Of a stretch of DNA of 64,000 nucleotides, positions 53,152-64,000 are shown one piece after another (the stretch's first letter is position 1; each line of letters opens with the position of its first letter). The notes beneath the pieces were generated by a model. It had not been told where the DNA came from, did not search any database, and saw nothing but the letters and a program-made list of their open reading frames with translations. The stretch spans positions 13,018,587 through 13,082,586 of the forward strand of contig NC_071333.1 of assembly GCF_010183535.1 (NCBI RefSeq). The letters are read 5' to 3'. The position numbers and the translations under genes are program-made. Source of the DNA: Caenorhabditis remanei. Lineage: Eukaryota; Nematoda; Chromadorea; Rhabditida; Rhabditidae.

Positions 53152-56100
53152 ATGGCCTACTCGGAGAGTCGCTCGGAGAGCGTAAGCTCAAAAGGTTAGT
53201 TATTTTTTGTGTTTTGAAGTATTGTATGGTCACATTTAAAGTTCGATAAGAATGTGGTCTAAAAATATTATACCTACGTGTGTATTTACTATTTTGATTA
53301 GGTTTAAGTAATATCGTCTTAACAAGATCAATTTCTAAGTTTAATTATGTTTTTAATTTTGAGATTATATTTTTCTAGGTCACAGAAAGCCAATTGTCCT
53401 ATTCTGTGAGGTTTGAACAATAAAACCTGGCTGTCCAAGATCCTGCATTCATTTTTCTATACCTTCTTATCTAACCTATATGGAATTAGTCAGACTCCAA
53501 TATAAAACCCATTTTACCCTATTTTGCGTTAATGATAGTGACAATTACAAAATCGTCTTTGAGCTTATCTTTAATCTTTACCCGTGAACAGTATTATCTC
53601 TCAAAAAAAACGATGACATTTGGTTTGAGTGTATTTTATAGGGAAAGAGTCAAAAGTATCATACTTGATTTCAATTTCAGGCAAAAAATCATATGGACAT
53701 GAACTTGAAACTGTACCACTGCCGGAAAAGAAAATCTACACAACATGGCCGGATATGATCAGACATTGGCCCAAGACAACACTTTGTATCGTCTCCAATG
53801 AATTCTGCGAACGATTCTCTTATTATGGAATGAGAAGTGAGTGCACATGACATCAGATCGGAAGAAAGAGATATTCTCTATTACCTTGTCCGGTACCTGG
53901 AGAATGCTTATAGATAAGGGTGTTATCAACTTTCACACCAAGTACATAGTACTTGCAAAGTGCTCTTTCTAACCAATCATATTGCATTAAAAATCGAAAG
54001 TTTTTGGAATGAAATATGAAATAAGAATACTATCAATCATATCAAAGAAAACATAATCCGTTTAAGTATAAGAATATTTCGATGACGTTTGGAGTGCATA
54101 AGATCAATTGACACGTGACTGTGTTTTCAGCTGTATTGACATTCTACCTGCTCAATGTGCTTAAATTCACCGACTCTCAATCTACTATTTTTTTCAACGG
54201 ATTCACAGTTCTTTGTTACACAACCCCACTTCTCGGATCAATTGTTGCTGACGGTTACATCGGAAAATTCTGGTCAGTGCAATTCCTTAGATCCATGAAT
54301 GATACAAACTAGAACTTCATTTTTAGGACTATCTTCTCTGTGTCTATTTTGTATGCTATCGGACAAGTTGTTCTTGCACTCGCTTCCATCAAAAATTATC
54401 AGTCTTCGGTTCACCCGTAAGTGATGCTTGTTCGAGTATTCAGAGCAAAAACTTATCATCAAACTTTGTCTTTCAATACGAATTCCTTTTGGAGGGAAAT
54501 GGCACTGATAAGACTTTTGATACGGCAACTTTTGGTCGACAGTGCATTTTGAAACATTAAAATGTTAACACCGCAGACAAATGAAAGTATAACAAAAGGG
54601 AAACTGTTCAATTTTTTCAGATGGATGGATTTATCTGGATTGCTGATCATCGCATTCGGTACCGGAGGTATCAAGCCATGTGTGTCTGCTTTCGGTGGAG
54701 ATCAATTTGAGTTGGGACAAGAAAGAATGCTTTCTCTTTTCTTCTCCATGTTCTACTTCTCTATCAACGCCGGATCCATGATCTCTACTTTCATCTCGCC
54801 AATTTTCAGATGTAATGTTTTTCCTTTAATTCGAGAGACTTTTATTAACAACAACATTTTTTAGCTCAACCATGCCTCGGTCAAGATTCCTGCTACCCAA
54901 TGGCTTTCGGTATTCCAGCTATTCTCATGATTGTTGCCACATGTTAGTTGGATATCTCTGATTCATTTGTTCTAAGCCAAATCTAATTTCAGTGGTCTTT
55001 ATGGGAGGTTCCTTCTGGTACAAAAAGAACCCACCAAAGGATAACGTCTTCGGAGAAGTCTCTCGCCTTATGTTTGTGAGTAGAATACCTGGTAACTTAT
55101 TTGTTATAACAAAGCATTTTTAGGGAGCTGTTGGAAACAAAATGAAGAAAGGATCCACACCAAAGGAGCACTGGCTGTTGCATTACCTTACCACCCACGA
55201 CTGTGCCCTCGACGCGAAATGTCTTGAACTCCAAGCCGAAAAGAGAAATAAGAAGCTGTGCCAAAAGAAGAAGTTCATTGATGACGTCCGCTCCCTTCTC
55301 CGTGTTCTTGTCATGTTCTTGCCAGTTCCAATGTTCTGGGCTCTTTATGATCAACAAGGATCTGTGTGGCTTCTTCAAGGTAAGCTAATCAAATGAATAA
55401 TTTTGCATCTCATCACTTCAGCTATTCAAATGGATTGTCGTCTTTCTGACAGTCTTCTCCTCCTTCCCGACCAAATGCAAACTTTAAACGCTGTCCTTAT
55501 TCTTGCCTTCATCCCACTCTTCCAAGTCATCATCTATCCAGTTGCCGCGAAATGTGTCAGACTTACGTAAGTCAAGTTTTCATAAGGCATCTCTGATTGT
55601 TTCGATTTCAGCCCATTGAGAAAAATGGTCACCGGAGGTCTTCTTGCTTCTCTTGCCTTCTTGATCACCGGATTTGTTCAACTCCAAGTAAATGTGAGTG
55701 ATGAATACTCAATATTTCATACTTATTCTCTTTATTTTTAGACCACTCTGCCAAACCTCCCCGGAAAAGGGCAATGCTCTATCAGTTTCTGGAACCAGTT
55801 CAACAATGACTTCAAAACTTGTCAAATCATCGTCACTGATCCAAATGGTGACAAGAGAACCATTAACCAAAGCATGGTGAGTTTCACTAAAAACTTCGAG
55901 CTTCTTTCTATCAGTTTGTGACTTTCTGCTCTATCATGCCATAAGAAAACTGATAGCAAAAGCACAAAGAAACTATCCGGAGAAGTTTTCCAATAAATTA
56001 TAAATTTGATTACCACAAAATAATTATCAATTGATTGCCAAGGTAAAAATTTTAGGCTCTTCACGAGAACAAAGATGACAAAGCGGGAGTTTTTAAACTG

Positions 56101-57323
56101 TTCCAAACAAAATCGCCAAATCAAAAGAGTACAAGTGACTGGACTCTTACTTTCAAGATTGCGTATGCTGGTAACTGTGGAGACCCAACAGTAAGATAGT
56201 CATAAAAAATCAAAACCCCTATTCAAACATTTCAGAAACTCCAAAATACTGCCGTTATCACCGCTAAGAGCAAGAAAGTCATCTATGTAGGTGTGGGGCC
56301 ATTCGGATATTATCAAAACACCGCTAACACTGACAAGCCAACTGATGGTACTGGAGAATTCTCCATGGGGTAAGCTTGAATGAACTTTTCAATCAATAAA
56401 ATCTTTTTTAAATATAGAATCGTTGCCAATTTGGATGACCATTATGCTGGAAACTTCGCTATGTGCCGATCTGATGCAAGTGATTATGACCGTGCACACC
56501 CATGTAATCCAAGACATCCAGCTGACTTCTACTTCTGGGAAACTGATTACAATGATGGTACCGACGACCGAGAGGGAAACAGCACAGTTGTTGGAAGCGG
56601 TTCTCTGGTTACCACATACAAACAGAAGTCCGTGAAACCAGGAAAATGGGAACTATACTACTTGTTGAATACTCCGAAGGATATCAACAGACAAACATAC
56701 AACAAAACAGCCACATTAGTTCAATACACGAATTTCAATCTGACCCGTTTCGAACAAGGAGGAGTTTTCATTTATGCATTGTCCGGACCTCGTGACTCTC
56801 CATATATCACTGAACTCCAAATTGTGCAAAACAACAGAGTTTCTATTCTCTGGCAAATCCCACAAATTGTTGTCATCACTGCTGCTGAGATTCTTTTCTC
56901 TATCACTGGATACGAGTTTGCTTATTCACAGGTACCCTAGAACTAAAGAATACTTTTTCAAAACAATTATTCTTTCAGTCCGCTCCATCGATGAAAGCAC
57001 TTGTGCAAGCCCTCTGGCTTTTGACAACTGCTGCTGGAGATACAATTATTGTCATTATCACAATCCTCAACTTGTTTGAAAATATGGCTGTTGAGTTCTT
57101 CGTTTACGCCGCCGCTATGTTTGTTGTCATTGCTATCTTCGCCCTTCTTTCCATATTCTATTACACATATAACTACTATACCACTGATGAGGATGATGAC
57201 GAGTATGGAGTTGATGATATGGAAGAAGAAGTAGCAGAAATTGAAGATCATAATCCACGGTACTCCATCGATAACAAAGCATTTAATTCCGACGAGGCAG
57301 ATTGTTTAGATGTTCGTTTTTAA
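53152..57323 (+). CDS. pept-1: Proton-coupled di/tripeptide transporter
   Basis: Intestinal uptake of dietary peptides, SLC15/PTR2 family, apical membrane. Fifteen exons: 53152-53194, 53681-53836, 54131-54272, 54327-54416, 54621-54811, 54865-54942, 54993-55075, 55124-55379, 55422-55566, 55612-55693, 55742-55876, 56056-56190, 56236-56369, 56418-56931, 56979-57323; all phases agree, about 842 aa. Signatures: NEFCERFSYYGMR in span 1, GTGGIKPCVSAFGGDQF and MFYFSINAGSMIST (PTR2 motifs), FWALYDQQGSVW in span 7, a large extracellular loop between spans 9 and 10 encoded mainly by exons 11-14, and the final spans (PQIVVITAAEILFSITGYEFAYSQ). The cytoplasmic tail is acidic (DEDDDEYGVDDMEEE). AATAAA at 57430-57435. 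The exact start may differ slightly from curated models. Confidence 0.96.
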
Positions 57324-57732
57324 GTAATTCCTAATGTATAAACTTTTCCAATTTTTCTCTATTCTCAACACCTACTACTGTTGCTTTCTTCACATTGTGA
57401 CATTGTGATCATATTCGTTGTGCTCAACAAATAAAATCTTCCAAAAACTTTGTTTATGTCCACTTGAATCCTCCAACACAACAAAACGAGACACAAACCG
57501 CTTCTTGATTTCGCCACTTTTTGTCACCAAAAACATTTTGTATTCTACTGGAAAAGCGCTGAACTCAAAATAAGGGCCAAATTTGAAAGTTGACATGCGA
57601 CGACCGGATGAGTATATCCGGTCGAAAGCTTTTGTGTGGTGAGAAGAGGACGGACAACATCTTGTAGCCGCCAAGTCTCTCTCATTATCCTCTTCTTTTC
57701 TGATATTCTGACGACACACTAAGCAACGAAGG

Positions 57733-60292
57733 ATGACTGACGAATTGACATCACCTTCACTTAAATCTGGAAATGTATTGGCACTTCTTAATACTTTATA
57801 TACCTCCGGGTTTGCAATGGCGTCTTCCAGTACGCCTCTACTTAAAGGTAACAAAAATTTCATTTCGGAAAAAGACAGCGGTCGTGCGATTTCTCATCCC
57901 ACTCTTAAAATTAACTTTGTTCTTGTATTATCATCTTTAATTTTATGGGTTTTCAGGAAAAACTTTGCACACTCTATATGCTGTTTCGTTTGTCGTCTAC
58001 GTCACCAATTCTATTTGCTCGTGGCTTCACACCAGTTTTGTAGTTAAGGTGATAATGAAAAGATCATTGCAAAAACCGAAAATTTCACTTTCCTTGCAGG
58101 GTTACGTGACATCTTTCCCACTGAATACATGGCTTGTGGTATCTTTAGTTGTCACAGCGGTCTGTGGGTCGATGTGTACTTGGTTGCTACTGGTGGGCGT
58201 TGGCGTTGAAAGAAAACAACATTAATGACAACAATTGTTTAGGTACTTTGTATCGAGAATGCGTTTGCTCATCGACTTGACATCACTCCTTATCGAAGCG
58301 GATGTGCATTGTTGTTTGAAGCTTTTATTGAATGGACACAGGTTGAACTTTCGATCACTTTCTCTCAAATTCAAACAGTTAGTTTAGGCATTCAACAACT
58401 TCCGAATGTCATTCCTTATCATGGCGCTACACGACGCACCGATCACAATTTTCAACTACTTTTTTATCGCAGCATGCAGATGTCCGAACCCTAAAGTGAT
58501 TATCAAATTTTTGAGAGACATTGAAACAATGTTTAGTACGCCAAGTGTAAAAGTGAAACGGTTGCAGATACTCTCCTGGCCGCTCGTTCTATCATCAAGT
58601 TCGTGTACCGTGTCACTGATATGGAGAATCACCGTATTGTATTTCTCGTACAAGTAAGAACAAAGAAAATTATTGGAAACTTTGAAAAAATCATTCAGGA
58701 GAATGGTTTGTGCTAAGAAACCAGTTAAAAAAGTGTCGGGGGTCGCAGTAAACACACCAGCCAAGAAACATTTTCAACAAGCAATTGATACTAGGTAATT
58801 GATGTGTCAAAAACATCGCTTCAATATGAAAAGAGTATTTTTCAGTAGCAAAACAAACGGGGGAAGACTGGGAGAATACGATGAAACATGGCCGATCAGA
58901 TGGGCAAGGATTCATACAATTGGACCACATCACGATGTAAAAACCAAAACTTTTTTAGTACACTCCAAAAATAAATGATTTTCAGCGTCTTTGCGATACA
59001 TCAGATCCAACAAGCCCAATATCAAATGGAAAACCAAATCACATTGAGACTCCACCTCCGAACGAAAAACCAAAACCAGCTATGAAGGATTTCATTCAAA
59101 GAGCTGGAGATTTTCGGGCCAACCTTGATGTGAGTTTGTTTTTTTTTTTTAATTACCAATATGTTTCTGAGTTTCTGATTTCAGTGTCAAAACTCATGTC
59201 GATACTTTTGCGGTCACCTATTTTGGTGCATACTCACATTCATTACTTATCTTGTTTGGAGTGCATTGTGTTGGATACCATGTGCTTATCATTACACTTG
59301 CCGTCACAACAGTTTTTATCACCGTCATAAATTATGCAGATCATTCATACGGTAATTTCTCATTTATCACTTTGACATGATGTTGTTTGTTTAGATACTT
59401 CTCAATCACATTTCACTACTCTATTTTCTACTTATCTCTTCTGGCTTCTGCATTTCTTATTGGTATGAATATCACTCTCCTCACATCAGTACACGGACTT
59501 GGATCGAATTCGATGCCACCGGAAATTGATAGGGTATACATTTGTAGTCACTGATGGGAACAACACCAATGTGTTTCCAGATATGTGTCACAGTGTCTCC
59601 AGGATCCCATATGATATTTACAAATATACTGAATGCATCACCATTTGAGAGTGCACTACAGTTGCAAAAGAAATTGAACAAGTGAGTTTAATAGAAGCAT
59701 CTCTAATGCAAAATGATGTATTGCAGATTGAATGCTCCAAAAGATACACGAGCTGTAACTGAATGTAAACCGTTATGGGAAGATGGTGGTCTGGGTATTG
59801 GTTTAGCAAGAAGGGAAGCAGGGATATGGGAGATGAGAACTCCAATCAACAATACTATGCTGGTAATCTGAAAACAATATTTTCCAGTCACAATCTTGTT
59901 CTATTTAGGCAGTTGCAACATATGTCACTTTCAACAACTCAGAAATTCATAATCCTGCATTGAAACTTGAGTACACTCATACATTATTTATTAGAAGAAA
60001 CAATGACGTTAATGAAAAATATAGTTGTGTGAGAGAATCTGGATGGTAAGTTATCTAATAACCGATTACTGACTAATGAATATGTTTTTTCAGGACTATT
60101 GTTCCATCTGTTGCACAACTGAGCTGGCCGTACTTCTCAGCGTGTGAGCAAAACTGGAAATTCGCTGAAAACCCGAGCTTGATAGAATGTAATCAAATTT
60201 TTGGAATTGAGAGCGGAACTGCGTCCAAGAAGCACACGCCCAGACACAACTTTCGCTTTCTAAAAACTTATGCAGCTTTGCGAAGGAGTTGA
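57733..60292 (+). CDS. Orphan multi-span membrane protein, 600 aa
   Basis: Fifteen exons: 57733-57847, 57957-58048, 58100-58192, 58243-58341, 58388-58495, 58568-58653, 58699-58794, 58846-58936, 58986-59129, 59185-59351, 59395-59533, 59581-59681, 59728-59863, 59909-60045, 60094-60292; every phase agrees. Six likely spans: TLHTLYAVSFVVYVTNSIC, TWLVVSLVVTAVCGSMC, MSFLIMALHDAPITIFNYFF, WPLVLSSSSCTVSLIWRI, GHLFWCILTFITYLVWSALC and FHYSIFYLSLLASAFLIG. The third to fourth spans carry a Cys-rich turn (AACRCPNPK). A hydrophilic loop of about 110 residues divides four N-terminal spans from two C-terminal ones, and the remaining 190 residues look extracellular or luminal. No known family recognised. AATAAA at 60343-60348. 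It lies 410 bases downstream of pept-1, too far for an SL2-type operon. Confidence 0.82.
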
Positions 60293-60349
60293 TGATATAT
60301 ACGATCTTGAACTAAACGAGTATTGAGTGCCTTTTTTCATGCAATAAAG

Positions 60350-61200
60350 ATTTTCACAATATGAAAAGTAAAAGTTATACAAAATATAATATGCAATTGC
60401 TCAAGATTCTTATCTCAATACAAAATGCATCACGAGTTAAAAATTGTTGAGTAGTGTCTGAAAACAGATGGCATTGTTATCTGGCTCACAGATCTTTCAA
60501 TTCAGCAAACTCGAAATGCATTCACTCATCAACAGGCTTGCTCAGGAAAACACTTCTTCAGATCACTTGTTTCAGCACACAGGTAGATGTGTCAAAATAA
60601 TGTAAAAATGTGTTATTATGAACCATCTATTTTCTACAGAACTGGCACTAGAAAACGGTTTGAAGAGGATTTTGTTTTGAAAATCGCTGGACATCACAAA
60701 AACACAATTCGTTTGAGAGGAATAGTGTTAAAATCAATTTTACTGATGTCAATCTTCTCGCATCCTAAATCAGTAAAATTGGAATTAGTTTTGAACAGGA
60801 AACATTATATTCATTAAAAGTGCACGCAGTTTAGGACCCAGGCAAAATCAACTTCCCTGATGTCAATTAACTCGTTATATTTTCGGATAGTACACATTTT
60901 TCAAGTAGAATGCAATTGACATGGAATATACAAATTGAACTGCGATTTCCAGTAAAGCAGAGACAATATAGCAATCAATAGTGAAGACGGTATATTAGAA
61001 AGACGAGCCAAGTATTTTCACTATTCAAAAGTCCGAAGTCTTCGTTGAAACACAATTTATAGGTCACTTCAAAATTGTTTTTACTGCTACGAGTCATTCT
61101 TCATGTTTGACTGATCCAATCCTATGCATTATTTGTTATCTCTGCCGAAACGAGTCTGTACATAAATTGCTCACAAAAACGAAACTGTATACAAATCATG
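60350..61200. other. Intergenic, no gene seen
   Basis: AT-rich, with only short ORFs lacking splice support. Confidence 0.5.
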
Positions 61201-62860
61201 CATACAAATCATCGAGCATAGTTCCCATCATTAAAATTTAATTCCCACCATTAACTTCAATGCAAATGGGAATTTCTCCTTTTTTCTCATTGCTCTGCTT
61301 CGCGTACGGTATGATCTGTGTCTCAAGATCTTTTGTCCTCTTTCTCTCTCGCCACTTGGGCACTGTGCCCCTCCTTCCTCATTTTTTCGAATAGGCACAC
61401 GTGCATACGTTCCAACTCTAACACTCCCCCCCTTTCCCTCATCTTTTAAATCGATTGACTTTTGTTTCTCATGATAGCGCCGGAAAACGGTTGTGATGGC
61501 TGGCTTCCAGAAAAGCAATGATTTCCGGGAAGGCAGATTTAGGCTATATGTTTTCCTCTCGTATAAATCAGCATAATTCTTAGATGAAATCCAAGTTGAA
61601 TTGAATGAATTCTTGCTGAGCGGATTGTAATCGTAAAACGGTGTTACTGGAAAAATGCCGTTGTGAATTTTAATAACTCACAATCATCTCTTTTTGCGTA
61701 GTTTCTATACTAAGATAGTAACCATAAGTATGTATGCCTAAGATCTATCCGTTTTTCAAAGAAAATACCAGTTATCGTTACAAAGCGAGTTTCGCCCTGA
61801 TCAAGAAAAAAATGCAAGACATGATCAAGACAATCTTTCAAAGCTTCTGTTGCTCCAGAGTCCGGCGCATTCTAAATCTTTCAAATATTACAAATAGCGA
61901 AGTCGTGGATGTTTTTTGTTTTACAAATTTACAGAGCACACATACAAATCATCGTGAAAACCATAGAAGTTCCCACCATTGAAATCTTTATATATGGGAA
62001 TTTTTACCTTTTTCTCATTGCTCTGCCTCGCATACGGTATGATCTGTGTCTCATCTTCTCGGGCCCTCTTTCTCTCTCGCCACTTGGGCACTGTGCCCCT
62101 CCTTCCTCATTTTTTTCGAATAGGCACACGCGCATACGTTCCAATTCTAACACTCCCCCTCTCCATTATCTTCGAAATCGATTTACTTTATGTTTTTTAT
62201 GATAGCGTGTGAAAACGGTTGTGATGACCGGCTTTCAGAAAATCAATGATTTCCGGGAAGGCAGATTTAGGCTGTATGGTTCCTCTCATATAAATCAGCA
62301 TAATATCTACATGAAATCCAAGTTGAAATGAATGAATTCTTGTTAAACTAAATGTAATCGGATAACGGTGTTTCTGGAAAATTTTGCGTATTATCTTCAC
62401 CGAGAAACTAACCATAAGTATGTATGTCCCTGATCTGACGTTTTTTTGCAAAAATAGTATGAGTCGATGTATTGAAATTAGTTTTGCTCTAACCAAGAAA
62501 CGTTGCTTAACACGATCCAGACAATATTTCAAAACGTCAAATATGTAATTATTGGATATCCCTTAATCTCGCAAATTTTCAAAGCATACAAACTGTTCAT
62601 CGTGAACAGCTCATGAGTTTCCACTATTAAATTTAATGTGAATGGGAATCCTTTTTTTCATTGCTCTACATCACATACGGTATAATCTGTGTTTCGTTTT
62701 CTCGCGCCTCTCTTTCACTCTCGCTACTTGGGCACTGTGCCCCTCTTTCCTTATTTTTAGGATAGGCACACACGCATACGTTCCAACGTTAACACTCCCA
62801 TCTCGCTGGTCGTCCGCTCCCAGTTACCATACTTCACAATAACGATTGTCTTTTGTCATC
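61200..62860. repeat. Tandem triplication of a roughly 0.7 kb unit
   Basis: Three copies start near 61200, 61935 and 62580. Each has, in order, CATACAAATCATCG or a variant, an ATGGGAAT, CTCATTGCTCTGC, TACGGTATGATCTGTGT, CACTTGGGCACTGTGCCCCT, and a segment around CATACGTTCCAA. Copies 1 and 2 continue with GATTTCCGGGAAGGCAGATT and an ACCATAAGTATGTATG block. The third copy is truncated after about 260 bases. Copies 1 and 2 differ by many substitutions, so the expansion is not recent. Confidence 0.85.
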
Positions 62861-63640
62861 TTCTTTGTCTCGGCAGCTTTGGAAGATGCACGTGACATAC
62901 AACTTTTTAAAGATCTTATCTTGATGTAACGTTAGTCATTTGCTCATTCGTTTCAATAAATGAATGATTAAAGAGAAAGGGCTTTGGAATACGCTGTATC
63001 TCAGACTGATTTTTCAATTCAATTTTAATTCACAATTAGATACTGGGTACCTGAAACCGAACGGGTTTATGAAGCATTGACAGTTTTCATAACTTTCAGA
63101 ATTCTAGAAATCCTTCCTACTTAACCATATACGTGCTTCTGCAATCAGTTTTCTGGAATATTCAGTCCGCCCAATCAGATATACAGTTATGACTCACAAA
63201 CCCTTTTTTCAAATCATGTTTTCACATTTCCTTCCTATAAATTTGAAAATGTACAAAGTCGAACTTGTTATTGAAAAAATGACCTTTCTTCGTTTGTTGC
63301 TATTTCTGGTAGTTGTTCAAAGGACGTCTATCCTTTTATCAAGCGCTTTTGACCTCTAATACAGGCCACCCACTCTTTGAAATTCCCGACGTATCTACTT
63401 TCAAGCTTAGCCTTGTGTCCTCGCGTTACTTTCAAATTTTTCAAATTTATTGAACATTGAAGCCACTATTCTCAAATTTTCGTAAAGAAGGTTTTTGATA
63501 AATGTGAGAAAGACATAATTCTACATGTATAATTTTGTTCTATTTTGTTCAAAATTTAGGAACAAATTTATTCCATATTCAATATATTTTAATTTCGGTA
63601 TCTTACATTTAAACTATTCCAATAGAATAGTCTTATTTTC
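62861..63640. other. Upstream region of the last gene
   Basis: No supported ORF. It ends in TTATTTTCAG directly before the ATG at 63643. Confidence 0.5.
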
Positions 63641-63642
63641 AG

Positions 63643-63985
63643 ATGGACATCAAAAAACAGAAGGAGGAAGATTTGCGCCAGATTATGTTATGGAAGGAAG
63701 TTGTTTCTCCGTTTAAGCGTGGACTCTTCACGACTACTGATTGGGTAAAAAATAAAATTTCGGGCAAGGTTTCTATCTCTATCATTTCAGAGAATCAACA
63801 CAAAACGGCCATTGTATTTTCGAGAAATCCCAGGATACCATGCATGGAATCAGTTCTTCTTTGACGTCGCGCCACCAATCTGGCCATTGACAGAAGCTGA
63901 ACATTTGGGATGGTGTTGTTGGTATCAGGATATGGCTGCAGCCCAGGCCAACGATCCACCTGTTAATCCGCTAAATCCGACACCA
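63643..63985 (+). CDS. Start of an unidentified gene, cut by the window edge
   Basis: Exon 63643-63744 opens MDIKKQKEEDLRQIMLWKEV; the acceptor TTTTCAG ends immediately before the ATG, indicating trans-splicing or an internal exon. A 46-base intron leads to 63791-63985 (RINTKRPLYFREIPGYHAWN..., containing WPLTEAEHLGWCCWYQDM), which ends at a CAG-type donor GTAAGTG. The coding sequence continues past the window. No family recognised from the 99 residues seen. Aromatic-rich, without a signal peptide. Confidence 0.75.
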
Positions 63986-64000
63986 GTAAGTGTTCTTGGT

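Overview
The window looks like Caenorhabditis elegans genomic DNA, very probably from chromosome X. Evidence: short introns with TTTTCAG acceptors, AT-rich intergenic DNA with large palindromic elements, trans-splice-type acceptors just upstream of several ATGs, and a run of genes I recognise: glt-4, mup-2, fah-1, nas-33 and pept-1, plus an aspartyl protease and a giant serine carboxypeptidase that I believe are the K10C2 loci. Gene names are from memory; exon models were built by hand from splice signals and reading-frame continuity.

Layout. 1-5.5 kb: two copies of a 1.4-1.5 kb segmental duplication flanking one orphan secreted-protein gene (3186-3967, +). 5.5-12.3 kb: gene-poor DNA. 12.3-14.9 kb (+): glutamate transporter glt-4. 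16.5-18.0 kb (-): muscle troponin T mup-2. 19.6-24.3 kb (+): two paralogous tiny cysteine-rich secreted peptides flanking an unrelated coiled-coil gene (-). 24.8-26.0 kb (-): a four-span membrane protein. 28.1-28.5 kb (-): a stand-alone ubiquitin-like protein whose start codon is split by an intron. 28.9-37.8 kb (-): a 22-exon gene encoding four tandem, apparently complete S10 serine carboxypeptidase domains with a GPI-anchor-like tail. 38.1-39.8 kb (-): an orphan multi-pass membrane protein. 40.07-41.85 kb: a 1.8 kb near-perfect palindrome. 42.2-43.8 kb (-): a pepsin-like protein with altered active-site motifs. 44.0-46.5 kb (-): fumarylacetoacetase fah-1, with a 0.9 kb palindromic TA-flanked element in one intron. 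47.2-48.1 kb (-): a ground-like (hedgehog-related) protein. 48.8-51.8 kb (-): astacin nas-33. 53.2-57.3 kb (+): peptide transporter pept-1. 57.7-60.3 kb (+): an orphan multi-span protein. 61.2-62.9 kb: a triplicated ~0.7 kb repeat. 63.6 kb to the edge (+): the start of another gene.

Functional theme. The right half is rich in genes expected in the gut: luminal or surface peptidases (tandem carboxypeptidase, aspartyl protease relative), proton-coupled di/tripeptide uptake (pept-1) and tyrosine catabolism (fah-1). GATA-type TGATAA sites lie just upstream of three of them. The left half has neuromuscular genes (glt-4, mup-2) and several orphan secreted or membrane proteins.
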